Positions 7,785 through 16,138 of a DNA stretch of 64,000 nucleotides are shown in pieces. The notes under the pieces were generated by a model. That model was given only the letters and a program-made list of their open reading frames with translations, was not told the DNA's origin and searched no databases. Source of the stretch: Candidatus Chlorohelix allophototropha (GTDB taxonomy: Bacteria > Chloroflexota > Chloroflexia > Chloroheliales > Chloroheliaceae). The stretch's first letter is position 1. Each line of letters begins with the position of its first letter. The stretch lies in contig NZ_CP128399.1 in assembly GCF_030389965.1 (NCBI RefSeq), forward strand, positions 2,036,934 to 2,100,933. The letters run 5' to 3'. A program made the position numbers and the translations under genes.

Positions 7785-9149
7785 TTACGGTTGTAGATTA
7801 ATAATATCAGGCAATTTCACCAACGAGGGATTATTTCCGGTTGGTGTAGGCAATACAGACTCGCATTTACGAGGGTCACGCTCACACTCACGTCCTCTTG
7901 CGCGCAACTCAACCTCGGTCAAGCAGGTTAGCAAGAAAAAAATCAAGGTAGCCCCCAATGCTACAATCGCCCATGCTCGCAATTTGATGCTTGCTCGTGT
8001 GGGTAGAGAACGTTTACCCGGCGGTATATATCTAGTTTGGTCGGGTGGGGCAGCGTAAGGGTGATTAGTACGTGTTAGTGAGGTTGCAAGGTATGGTGCA
8101 TATTGATAAGGTGCGCCTGCTCGTTCCACACCGGGCGCAGACCAGTAATCCGGGGCGATAGCTTCCCCGGTATAGCCGTAAAAACCGTATAGATAGGGAT
8201 AGCCGGGCGAGTAATAATCGCCTTGGGCATAATAAGGGGAATCTGGATATAAATCTTTTACCAGCCCGGAATAGCCCAATACCAATCCGGTTCGGCTGGC
8301 AGCCGCTCGTTTGCTGACTGAACGTAACGCTAGAAATAACAAACCTGAACCGAGCAGCGATAAAATCAATGAGCTTGTCACCAGTTCGGGGGTTACTACC
8401 ATCAAGCCGCTATCTGTAGAAGATTCTCCTAGCACATCATTAATAGTGTTCTGGAAAATGAACAGTATCCAATATACTACCGCGGGAAACAGGTTAAAAC
8501 CAAAATGTGCTGCCATACTGGCATAAATTGAACCGGTAGATAGTGCCAAATATGCCAGCATAAAACCGCCTAGCATTGTTCCGGTGAAGGTGTACATATA
8601 CTGGTGAAATATCCCAAAGAATATACCTACCCATAGCACAGTGCGCCAGAAACTCGACTCTCCATTCCGGTGAAAACCTGACATCAAAAAGCCACGATTT
8701 AAAAGTTCTTCACAGGTGGGGGCAAGTATAAGAAGGGCGACGGTTAGTAGCGCCATACCCAGAAAAGTATTATCGCTCAGGCTACCTGAGTCAGGAATAT
8801 ATAGCGTTCCAAAGATAGCCTGTAATCCCCAGCGTACCAGCACATCGGGAAAGCGCACTGCGAACTGAGCCGCTAACCCGGCTAACATGCAAATTAGCAA
8901 GGTGCTGATTTTTAGCTTTCGTAACCTGAAAGTCGTTTTATAATCGTAGCGAAAAATTAAGGTAAACAATAAGGGTAAAGCGGCAATAACGGCTATTTGT
9001 GCTGCAATTGAAGCCCACAGGCTACGCCAATGCAAAAAACGTGTTACTGCATAGCCAAGCACATTAAATAGTACCGCAACCAGAAAAAAGCAGAAAATGG
9101 CTATGGCAGTGTTTGGGATACGTGGTTTTTTTGCTGCCTCAAAGCTCAA
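7785..9149 (-). CDS. CPBP-family intramembrane metalloprotease (CAAX protease-like)
   Basis: A 454-residue multi-span membrane protein. The CPBP/Abi signature is clear: EExxxR at E147-E148-R152 (APTCEELLNRGFL), then FGIFHQYMYTFTG and SMAAHFGFNLF carrying the metal-binding histidines. About eight helices precede residue 300. A Tyr/Pro-rich cytosolic stretch follows (PYYAQGDYYSPGYPYLYGFYG), then one more helix near residue 410, an unusual C-terminal extension. The family cleaves within membranes or processes prenylated or bacteriocin peptides, and the substrate here is unknown. The start is a TTG at 9149 with GGAGGAAGGAG six bases ahead, overlapping the end of the MBL gene by 11 bases, so translation is probably coupled. 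Confidence 0.85.
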   Translation of the reverse strand: MSFEAAKKPRIPNTAIAIFCFFLVAVLFNVLGYAVTRFLHWRSLWASIAAQIAVIAALPLLFTLIFRYDYKTTFRLRKLKISTLLICMLAGLAAQFAVRFPDVLVRWGLQAIFGTLYIPDSGSLSDNTFLGMALLTVALLILAPTCEELLNRGFLMSGFHRNGESSFWRTVLWVGIFFGIFHQYMYTFTGTMLGGFMLAYLALSTGSIYASMAAHFGFNLFPAVVYWILFIFQNTINDVLGESSTDSGLMVVTPELVTSSLILSLLGSGLLFLALRSVSKRAAASRTGLVLGYSGLVKDLYPDSPYYAQGDYYSPGYPYLYGFYGYTGEAIAPDYWSAPGVERAGAPYQYAPYLATSLTRTNHPYAAPPDQTRYIPPGKRSLPTRASIKLRAWAIVALGATLIFFLLTCLTEVELRARGRECERDPRKCESVLPTPTGNNPSLVKLPDIINLQP

Positions 9150-10152
9150 TTTTAGCTCCTTCCTCCGGCACTATACAGCGCACCCCGCTCATTTCTTGTA
9201 TATAACGCGCCATATCGTGCGCCAGCCCGTTATTTATGAAATAAGCAATGTCAAGGTGCGTAATCAGGCACAACTTTACACCTGAATCCTTCAAGAGATG
9301 AATTAGTCCATATGCGGTCAGGTGGCGATGCGCGAAGGTGTGATGAAAACCCACATTGGCGATTAATATATCCAGCCCAGCATAATTTTCCTTGAGGTCT
9401 TCATGATACTCATGAACTTGTATAAAATCCCGCATTTCCCCTAACGCCAACCCACTATTGACGGTTACAATCTCACCGGATTTGCACTCGAAAGAGCGGA
9501 TATAGCTGGTATCGCTAGTGTAGCCTAGTTTTAAACCCTTATATGCCAGTGTAAAACCATAATTCTCGTTACCATGATATGCTCGGTGCGGTATTAGGAC
9601 AACATCTCCGTGCAACTCAAGCGGGTTTTCGGCTTGCATTGCCAGCACTGCTGCCGGACCACCCCGATAGGGACCAAAGCCGGGTGCAGGTAGTTTGCCC
9701 TGATGAAAGCGGGTTATATAGCCCTGCTCCAGCAATTCACCGGGAGCTAACACTGCTCCTCGCCGTTGGCTCATGATGTGGCTCATCGCCTCGATTACCA
9801 CCCCCGCTTCGGTAAAGTGATCGGTATGACCATGCGAAACAAATACCGCATCCAGCGCGGTTAAATCCAGCCCGAAATAATTGGCATGGTAAATTGCGCC
9901 GGGACCCGGGTCAATGTGCATCATAAAGTCGGGGAAATTCAAGACAAAGCCACCGGTACGTTTTGTTTGAGTAAGCAAGTTACGGGGAGAACCACCTGTG
10001 CCTAGAAAGCAAATCCACTTGTTCCGGTCACGCGGCTTGCGAATTTTTCCACTAAACCATTCTTGGGAGAACGATTCAATAGTAAGACGGCGCAGATGCT
10101 CATCCAACGCTTCCAGTTCGGGATTAAGGTCGTTAGGTTGGTGATTATTCAA
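9139..10152 (-). CDS. MBL-fold metallo-hydrolase
   Basis: A 337-residue metallo-beta-lactamase-fold protein. The metal motif HxHxDH is present at H107-H112 (VSHGHTDHF), and later histidines (IPHRAYHG, NVGFHHTF, ITHLD) can complete a two-metal site. The N-terminus FLGTGGSPRNLL resembles the RNase Z/ElaC and PhnP-like branch, but lengths and C-terminal blocks do not let me assign a substrate. The start appears to be a TTG at 10152 two bases after the previous gene, with a weak ribosome site. It is the middle gene of a three-gene leftward unit ending in the CPBP protease. Confidence 0.8.
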   Translation of the reverse strand: MNNHQPNDLNPELEALDEHLRRLTIESFSQEWFSGKIRKPRDRNKWICFLGTGGSPRNLLTQTKRTGGFVLNFPDFMMHIDPGPGAIYHANYFGLDLTALDAVFVSHGHTDHFTEAGVVIEAMSHIMSQRRGAVLAPGELLEQGYITRFHQGKLPAPGFGPYRGGPAAVLAMQAENPLELHGDVVLIPHRAYHGNENYGFTLAYKGLKLGYTSDTSYIRSFECKSGEIVTVNSGLALGEMRDFIQVHEYHEDLKENYAGLDILIANVGFHHTFAHRHLTAYGLIHLLKDSGVKLCLITHLDIAYFINNGLAHDMARYIQEMSGVRCIVPEEGAKIEL

Positions 10153-10154
10153 AG

Positions 10155-10559
10155 TTAATGCTCGAAGGTTAAAGTGTTAAGCTGTTTCCAGTTAGCATGC
10201 CCGATATTTTCCAACTCTTGCAGCAAATCGCGAAAACGCAAACAATCCTGATCGGTTAAAATGTGAGAAATATTCAGGGATTCGGTATGCGTCTGGCTTA
10301 CAACAAAGGTAAAGTCGCCCATCGTTAACGGCTCACTCCAAAATTGATCGAGTGGGCGAGTCATTGAGAAATGTAGCAAGCCTTTAGCATCAATATGAAG
10401 ACTTCCGGCAATTTGTCCCCATTCACGGTATGCACGCACCAACAACGACTCATCTGGCGTAGGCAACAACTCGTAACCAATATTTACCAGTGTTGCTTCC
10501 ATTTCCTTGAGGTGTATACTCCAATCATAACCGCTCTCAGGGTGTTGTTCATTTTCCAA
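10155..10559 (-). CDS. Hypothetical protein, first gene of MBL/CPBP unit
   Basis: A 134-residue soluble acidic protein with no family I recognise. It has no signal peptide, membrane helix or cysteine cluster. Predicted strands in the middle (SLHIDAKGLLHFSMTR, DFTFVVSQTH) are flanked by helices. The start is a TTG at 10559 with GGAG about eight bases upstream. The gene is separated from the MBL gene by two bases, so it is very likely co-expressed and may work with it. The 246 bases between this gene and queG form a divergent promoter region. Confidence 0.65.
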   Translation of the reverse strand: MENEQHPESGYDWSIHLKEMEATLVNIGYELLPTPDESLLVRAYREWGQIAGSLHIDAKGLLHFSMTRPLDQFWSEPLTMGDFTFVVSQTHTESLNISHILTDQDCLRFRDLLQELENIGHANWKQLNTLTFEH

Positions 10560-10767
10560 ATGTCTTACTCCAAACCTAAAAATAGATCCTTAACCACTTA
10601 GTGAATATTAATGTAAGCAAGCGTGTTATATTATAAGGATGAGCTAGAATTGAACTTTCCAGATTTATTGTAGCATACTCATTTGTTGTTGCGGTGATAT
10701 AGCCTGTTTACTTTTTTAACTCTAAAATTTCACCAGCGGTTGTGCTCCATATCTCTGGCACTAGAGC

Positions 10768-10796
10768 TAGTAGCGCTACTATAAAAACCGGATAAT
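10768..10796 (+). promoter_or_regulatory. 14-base palindrome and -10-like box ahead of queG
   Basis: TAGTAGCGCTACTA (10768-10781) is a perfect palindrome and could be an operator. GATAAT at 10791-10796 is ten bases before the queG ATG, and no ribosome-binding sequence lies between them. Together this suggests a leaderless or nearly leaderless queG transcript controlled by a dimeric regulator. This is inference from spacing only. Confidence 0.35.
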
Positions 10797-10805
10797 ACTC
10801 GCAAA

Positions 10806-11867
10806 ATGAGTGATTTAAAAGAATTTATCAAATTGCAAGCGCTGGCTGAAGGCTTCGACCGCATAGGTATTGCCCGGTCTGAACCGTTTACTGAAACACA
10901 GGAACGCTTGTTGGCGCATATTAAAGAAGGCTTGATTCGTGGGTTGGCATGGTTCACCCCCGAACGTGTCGCTTATTCCTGTGACCCTGCCAATCTGCTT
11001 CCTCAGGTAAAATCAATTATTTCGCTTGCAATTTCCTATCATTCACTTGACATAAATATAGAACCCAAACCGAATAACCCATGCGGTAAAGTAGCCCGTT
11101 ATGCATGGGGTCAGGATTACCATAAGGTATTACGCTCTAAAATGGAGCAGCTTTTTGAAAAGATAAGTGAGCGCGAGGGGGTTCGAGAAGCGCGTTTTCT
11201 GGTAGATACTGCCCGCATTGTTGATCGGGCGGTGGGGCAACGTGCCGGAGTAGGTTTTTTCGGTAAAAATACTAACCTAATAAGCAAAGGTTTGGGCAGC
11301 TATTTTTTTCTATGCGAAATTCTGACCGACCTTGAGCTTGAACCGGATGCACCTGCTATCGGAACATGTGGCAACTGTACTCGTTGTCTCGATGCCTGCC
11401 CTACTAAAGCTATCGTAGCGCCTTGGAAACTAGATAATGACCGCTGCATTTCGTACCTAACTATTGAGAAGCGCGGTAGTATAGCGCCGGATTTACGAGA
11501 TGGTATTGGCACATGGATATTTGGCTGTGATATTTGCCAGCAGGTTTGCCCTTATAACTTTAAAGTTGTTCCCTACAACCACCCTGAATTTATCCCTGCA
11601 ATACCCGCTATAAGTCAACCGGAGTTGTTAGAATGGTTGAGGATAACTGCTACCGAGGAAAGTTTTCGAGCGCAATTTAAAGATACCTCTTTGGTGCGCA
11701 CGAAGCGTACAGGCTTACGCCGCAACCTAGCAATCGCATTGGGTAATTCGGGTGAGTCAAGGGTTTTACCTCATTTATATACAGCTTTGGAAGAGGAAAC
11801 CGACCCAGAAGTAAGGGAACACCTCGAATGGGCAATCCAGAAACTATTGCATGTTATGGTAAGTTGA
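10806..11867 (+). CDS. queG: Epoxyqueuosine reductase
   Basis: A 353-residue enzyme for the last step of queuosine synthesis, reducing the epoxide of epoxyqueuosine in tRNA wobble position 34 with cobalamin and two 4Fe-4S clusters. The N-terminal DUF1730 region holds GFDRIGIARSEPF and the substrate segment ARYAWGQDYHKVL. A double ferredoxin-like cluster domain follows at about 190-255 (CGNCTRCLDACPTKAI and CDICQQVCPYN). The C-terminus contains a HEAT-like repeat (TGLRRNLAIALGNSG, then PEVREHLEWAI), as in characterised QueG. Length is normal. No other queuosine genes are nearby. There is no obvious ribosome site. Confidence 0.95.
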   Translation: MSDLKEFIKLQALAEGFDRIGIARSEPFTETQERLLAHIKEGLIRGLAWFTPERVAYSCDPANLLPQVKSIISLAISYHSLDINIEPKPNNPCGKVARYAWGQDYHKVLRSKMEQLFEKISEREGVREARFLVDTARIVDRAVGQRAGVGFFGKNTNLISKGLGSYFFLCEILTDLELEPDAPAIGTCGNCTRCLDACPTKAIVAPWKLDNDRCISYLTIEKRGSIAPDLRDGIGTWIFGCDICQQVCPYNFKVVPYNHPEFIPAIPAISQPELLEWLRITATEESFRAQFKDTSLVRTKRTGLRRNLAIALGNSGESRVLPHLYTALEEETDPEVREHLEWAIQKLLHVMVS

Positions 11868-11932
11868 TGTAAGATAAGCCATGAAGCTCACATTAATTAT
11901 TATGAGAATTTTTCAGGGCGGAGGGCGCTTAA

Positions 11933-13198
11933 ATGTGGTCTGAACTAAGGTATTCACGCCCGGTAAGAACGGGTCTGTTTATAACAATCATCCTGGCTTT
12001 AACGTTGGCTTTGGCGGCTTGCGGCAATGCAGAGTCCCCAACTAACGTACCTGAACCTACTGCTACAACCATCTCAACTACGTACAGGGTGGAAAAAGAC
12101 AATGACCTGTTCTTTCAGGGTTCGGTTCTGAGCGATTGGCAAAAGAAAACCAATGCGGCTAACTCGGTTACTTATGCTCCGTTAGCTTTACCTAATACCG
12201 AGTTAACGATTAGTACCAGCAAAATAACCCGCCTGCAAGCTAATTCTACTGCACTGAGTGATAAGTATCTCAATGATTTGCGCCAGCAATACGGCAATGT
12301 ACAATTGGGCGCATCTCAAACCCTCAAAATGGTTGACCGTGAGGTGACGGTTACTGAGATTCGGTATAATAATGGGAAAGATATTACCGAATATGTCACA
12401 CAAGTTAATGTGAGCAAAGCAGACCGCGCCTATCTGCTGATTGGATCACTTTCCACTGCCGATTCAGACCGCTTGAAAAGCCCCATCTTACAAATGATGT
12501 CCTCCCTGAGCTTCAATCCGCCTGATGCGCCGCTTGATCCCCGTTTAACACCGACAGTTCCCACTACCCCAATTATTGATAGTGGTAAACTTCAACCTAC
12601 ACCCGGAAGCGCTTCCTCTTCAGGAAAAAAAGTTGGCTTGTTGGACTGGACTTCTCCTTCGCTCAATCTGGGAAAATCTCCTACAGTTACATTTAGTGGG
12701 AAATTCCCGGTGAATTGGAATTGGGGTATCAAGCCGTTTCCCACCGAGAATGACCTCGGTTTATTTCTGGTATCTAACATAACTGCTGCTAAAGGACCGG
12801 TTGGTCAAAGCTCGGCAGAAGCAAATATCCAGCTTGGTGTAGTCCAAAACGTTTTTGCTGCCGAAGGTACGCCCAAACCTGTTGAGTGGGAAAATGGCAT
12901 CAAACCGGTGATGGATTACTTTCAGACTGTTACTTTGCCGGGAATAGGCTTAAATGTACAACTGGGTTTGCCTGTGCTAGATATCAACGGCACTAAGAAA
13001 GTAACTTTTGCCGTTCGTTCTGATAGCGGTGGTCAAGTCAACTCCGTAGGCAGTATTTACTTCCGCAATATAGGTAAAAATATGTTGGTAGGTATACTTT
13101 ACATTAGCCCGGACGTTGCCTTCAAGGATATCGAAGCGCAAAATTATGATACAGATATGCTTACTATAGTGAATAGTGTTCGAGTAAATATTAAATAG
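11933..13198 (+). CDS. Secreted lipoprotein, unknown function
   Basis: A 421-residue predicted lipoprotein. A signal peptide (TGLFITIILALTLALAAC) ends in a lipobox (LAAC) with the lipidated cysteine near residue 30, followed by a Thr/Pro-rich linker. Residues 45-175 and 235-420 look like two mixed alpha/beta domains separated by a PT-rich stretch (LTPTVPTTPIIDSGKLQPTP). I recognise no catalytic motif. GGAGGG eight bases before the ATG supports the start. It is followed by a strong terminator, so it ends its own transcript. Confidence 0.75.
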   Translation: MWSELRYSRPVRTGLFITIILALTLALAACGNAESPTNVPEPTATTISTTYRVEKDNDLFFQGSVLSDWQKKTNAANSVTYAPLALPNTELTISTSKITRLQANSTALSDKYLNDLRQQYGNVQLGASQTLKMVDREVTVTEIRYNNGKDITEYVTQVNVSKADRAYLLIGSLSTADSDRLKSPILQMMSSLSFNPPDAPLDPRLTPTVPTTPIIDSGKLQPTPGSASSSGKKVGLLDWTSPSLNLGKSPTVTFSGKFPVNWNWGIKPFPTENDLGLFLVSNITAAKGPVGQSSAEANIQLGVVQNVFAAEGTPKPVEWENGIKPVMDYFQTVTLPGIGLNVQLGLPVLDINGTKKVTFAVRSDSGGQVNSVGSIYFRNIGKNMLVGILYISPDVAFKDIEAQNYDTDMLTIVNSVRVNIK

Positions 13199-13224
13199 TT
13201 TGTAATTTATATCACGATAATAAG

Positions 13225-13249
13225 AGGACGTGTCTATCACGTCCTTTTT
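13225..13249 (+). terminator. Intrinsic terminator after lipoprotein gene
   Basis: A perfect 8-base stem AGGACGTG/CACGTCCT with a 5-base loop (TCTAT), running into a T-run. It lies 27 bases after the lipoprotein stop. Confidence 0.85.
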
Positions 13250-13332
13250 ATTTTCATAGCATTTTAAGTGCCTCGTAGGTTCAATAAGAGCGAATAAATA
13301 TCCCATTTAATACATAGTTATATTAAGATTAT

Positions 13333-13358
13333 GTTACAGCATGCCTGTAACTATTTTT
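13333..13358 (+). terminator. Second hairpin and T-run in the lipoprotein to sigma-factor gap
   Basis: A perfect 7-base stem GTTACAG/CTGTAAC with loop CATGC followed by TATTTTT. It may be a back-up terminator. The rest of the 305-base gap (13199-13503) is AT-rich, with no gene or known RNA that I can see. It probably holds the promoter of the sigma-factor gene. Confidence 0.55.
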
Positions 13359-13503
13359 CGTAATGTTAACCGTTATATTAACCAAGTAAAATAGCCTGCA
13401 AGTAAATAATTAATATTTCAAAAAGAAATGTGATCATTAGTAATTATAAATTGGAAAAGCACTTGTCAAATAATCGAGTTAAATAATAGCTGAGAATAAT
13501 ATT

Positions 13504-14073
13504 ATGAAGTATTCAGTAGCTGACGATGATAAAAAACTAATAAATGGGTGTCTTTCCGGTTTTGAAGAAGCTTGGGAAGCGCTTATCTCGAAACATCAGC
13601 GTTTAATTTACACAATTTGCAAGCGTTACCATTTAGACGATGACGAGGCAGGCGACATTTTTGGGCGCGTCTCGATGGTTTTATTACAACATCTCAAAAG
13701 TATAAAAGATCATTCTCGGTTGCCCGCATGGCTAATAACTACTACCAGCCGAGAATGTTGGCAATATCATAAAAATTTAAGAACCGTATCCCTTACGCCC
13801 GATGAAAATAATTACGAGATTGCGTATATGCTTGAACCGGCAACTGAGCTTGCTTTACCAGAAGAAGAGTTGTTGAGTTTGGAGCAGCGACATCAAGTGC
13901 GGGATGCTTTCAAGCAATTGCCGAAACGCAACCAGAAATTATTATGGTACCTTTTCTTTGATGATAAAAATCTTTCTTATAATCAGATAGCAGCCGAACT
14001 CAATATGCCAGTTTCCAGTATAGGTCCTACCAGAGGTCGTAGCTTAGAAAAGCTACGCCAGTTAATGGAATGA
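13504..14073 (+). CDS. RNA polymerase sigma factor, sigma-70/ECF family
   Basis: A 189-residue ECF-type sigma factor. Region 2 covers about residues 12-90 (EEAWEALISKHQRLIYTICKRY, then DIFGRVSMVLLQHL and LPAWLITTTSRECW, equivalent to 2.3-2.4). Region 4 covers about 128-187 (RDAFKQLPKRNQKLLWYLFF, then the helix-turn-helix YNQIAAELNMPVSSIGPTRGRSLEKLR). Regions 1 and 3 are absent, as expected for the group. No anti-sigma gene is adjacent. The nearest gene downstream is the receiver-GAF protein, about 300 bases away past two hairpins. Confidence 0.88.
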   Translation: MKYSVADDDKKLINGCLSGFEEAWEALISKHQRLIYTICKRYHLDDDEAGDIFGRVSMVLLQHLKSIKDHSRLPAWLITTTSRECWQYHKNLRTVSLTPDENNYEIAYMLEPATELALPEEELLSLEQRHQVRDAFKQLPKRNQKLLWYLFFDDKNLSYNQIAAELNMPVSSIGPTRGRSLEKLRQLME

Positions 14074-14281
14074 AATATCAATATACTGGTTATCTTCCAG
14101 TCGCTTGAGTTGTATGTATTTCCTGTAAGGAACAGCTAACTATCCACCACACCACTTCATAATCTAAAGCTGTTTCTGGTATTTGTCCCTTTATCTTATT
14201 GTCACATCCTTCTGTGCTTGGGTATGAGCAGGGTTGTTTCAGATACCCCTGCTTGATTTCGCCTTGATTAAGGCGGGAAAG

Positions 14282-14329
14282 GTTGTCGGGGTACTTACTC
14301 CGGCAACTTTTCTTCAAAAATGTTGAAGT
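14282..14329 (+). promoter_or_regulatory. Tandem hairpins in the leader of the receiver-GAF gene (possible attenuator or terminator)
   Basis: The first hairpin pairs 14282-14291 (GTTGTCGGGG) with 14298-14307 (CTCCGGCAAC), with G-T pairs allowed, and is followed by TTTT. A second short stem CTTCAA/TTGAAG (14312-14329) follows at once. The pair lies about 40 bases before the start at 14370 and about 210 bases after the sigma-factor stop. It could end the sigma-factor transcript or attenuate the next gene. The rest of 14074-14281 shows nothing recognisable. Confidence 0.4.
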
Positions 14330-14369
14330 TTGGTAAAGTTGGTTAAATAGCCTTTGGTGGAGGTCTAAC

Positions 14370-15860
14370 ATGAGCGAAAATATCACTCCCATAAATAGGT
14401 TACTTATTGCTGTAATAGATCCAGATGAGAATAGTCGCTTGATTTCCAGACATGTGTTGTCGGGGGCAGGGTACGATGTTATAGAAGCTTCAGACGGACT
14501 TTCAGGTCTTGCCCAGTTTAATCGCAGGCAACCGGATATGGTGGTATTAGATACAAACTTACCCCAACTAGACGGTTTTGAAGTTTGCCAACGCTTACGC
14601 CTTATGCCCGGAAGTGAAAGTATTCCAATCCTTATGATCAGTGACAATTCTGATGACAGATCTATTGCCAGAGCTTTTGAATGCGGTGCCACCGATTATC
14701 AGACCAAACCCTTTAACTGGACTATTATTCTCAGGCGGATACAAAACTTTCTTAAGGTGAGAAATAACGGTATTGAATTAATACGGAATCATAGCCGTAT
14801 TCTCGAACTGCTTAACAACCAGTCTGTTTCGCTGGATGAAGCATTGAACCGGATAGCCGAGCTTGCTCAAGATCAATTGCCTCATATACATTGTGGAATA
14901 ATGCTACTAAAACATGGGCGGTTGTATTTTGGTGGCGCTCCAAGCTTGCCTGAGACTCTCAAATATACCTTAGATGGCATGCAGATTGGTAATAGCAGTA
15001 CCAGTGCTGGCATAGCAGCCTATACAGCAAAACCCGTACTGACTTCTAATATAATGCAGGATCGTGCCTGGGAAGATTATTTTTTTGTAGCTATAGATAA
15101 TAGTATTAATTCTTGTTGGTCAATGCCGGTGCAATCCAGCAGTGGGGTTGTGTTAGGGGTTTGTTCGTTTTATCTTAGCGAGAGTCGGTATCCAACACCA
15201 TCAGAATTTGAAATGCTTGAGCTTATTTCACGTTTAACGTTGACGGCAATCCGCAGCAACCAACTTCGACAGCAAGTTAAGGTCGGTAAACCGACTGAAT
15301 CGGTAACACGCCTACCAGAATTGTACAGGCTACAGACTAAGCTACAGGCGGTGCTGGATTCTGATAGGTTGTTTGGGAATGGCACTGCCGTAATGATGAT
15401 GGAATTGGAAGGCTATAATCAAATTGCTCATGAAACTACTGAGAAAGAACTGAGTTCGCTAGTGGCTATCAGCCTACAAGCGGCGCTTCGAAAGGGCGAT
15501 ATGGTGGTTTGTCTTGAGAACGGCAAGTTTGCGGTATTGGTTACAGGCTTAAAGCATCAGACCAGCCCTAAGCAATTAGCCGAACGCCTTTCACAAAACT
15601 TGATCAAACCATTTGTGATTAAAGGGCAGCAATTGCGTGTTTCCGCAAATATTGGTGTAAGTATTGCTCCTGCCGATGGAGATAGGGCAGAAATGCTGCT
15701 GGAAAAAGCGCGCTTAGCCCTTTCATTGGCTTGCCGTCGTCAGGGTCAACCGGTTCAACTATTCAGTCATTCCTCGGAGAATCCCACGGTTGCTACTTCG
15801 CTTGTGGGACAAACCGGGGACATTACCGCTGAAAGGTTATCAAGCCTTCAGGCGAGTTAA
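14370..15860 (+). CDS. Response regulator with receiver, GAF and degenerate GGDEF domains
   Basis: A 496-residue signalling protein. The receiver domain (10-130) has phospho-acceptor D61 (VVLDTNLPQLDGF) and K113 (YQTKPF). A GAF-like sensor domain lies at about 150-295. The C-terminal 320-480 region folds like a diguanylate cyclase (MMMELEGYNQIA, then NIGVSIAPADGDRAEMLLEKARLAL), but the catalytic GGDEF is replaced by ENGKF. It should not make cyclic di-GMP and may instead bind a nucleotide or act as a dimerisation platform. AGG about ten bases upstream of the ATG fits the start. It has no DNA-binding domain. Confidence 0.82.
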   Translation: MSENITPINRLLIAVIDPDENSRLISRHVLSGAGYDVIEASDGLSGLAQFNRRQPDMVVLDTNLPQLDGFEVCQRLRLMPGSESIPILMISDNSDDRSIARAFECGATDYQTKPFNWTIILRRIQNFLKVRNNGIELIRNHSRILELLNNQSVSLDEALNRIAELAQDQLPHIHCGIMLLKHGRLYFGGAPSLPETLKYTLDGMQIGNSSTSAGIAAYTAKPVLTSNIMQDRAWEDYFFVAIDNSINSCWSMPVQSSSGVVLGVCSFYLSESRYPTPSEFEMLELISRLTLTAIRSNQLRQQVKVGKPTESVTRLPELYRLQTKLQAVLDSDRLFGNGTAVMMMELEGYNQIAHETTEKELSSLVAISLQAALRKGDMVVCLENGKFAVLVTGLKHQTSPKQLAERLSQNLIKPFVIKGQQLRVSANIGVSIAPADGDRAEMLLEKARLALSLACRRQGQPVQLFSHSSENPTVATSLVGQTGDITAERLSSLQAS

Positions 15861-15908
15861 ATCAGTTTTATTTATTTATTCTACTCGTTTTATCTTTACC
15901 CTGTATCT

Positions 15909-15982
15909 AGGGCTTTCGCTTGGAACTATAAAAAAGAATTTAAGGCAAGAGGCTAAAACCCTTGCCTTAAAACGAAAGCCCT
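15909..15982 (+). repeat. Nested perfect inverted repeats, unassigned
   Basis: The outer arms are AGGGCTTTCG (15909-15918) and CGAAAGCCCT (15973-15982). The inner arms are TTTAAGGCAAG (15939-15949) and CTTGCCTTAAA (15961-15971). Both arm pairs are perfect, 21 paired bases in all, with a 20-base bulge on the left side and one base on the right. It lies between two co-directional genes and has no T-run at its end, so it is not a simple terminator. It could be a small structured RNA, a processing site or a miniature element. Confidence 0.75.
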
Positions 15983-16138
15983 TGCTTCTTTCCGCTACCT
16001 TTCCTGTTACTTGGAAAAAACCTATTTGGAAAAACCGAATTTACGCATAACGTTTCACTCTTCTCAAGCGTTATATTTCATATCAAATATGATTTGAATT
16101 CTGATTAGATGGTTATTTTCAGAAAGGCTATGAGAAGT

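Noticed and set aside
12977-13306. Minus-strand 109-residue frame over the lipoprotein 3' end and terminator
   Set aside because: It crosses a strong plus-strand terminator, overlaps a supported gene and has no ribosome site.
14090-14692. Minus-strand 200-residue frame opposite the receiver domain
   Set aside because: Its composition is unlike a real protein, and the overlapping receiver domain on the plus strand is unambiguous.
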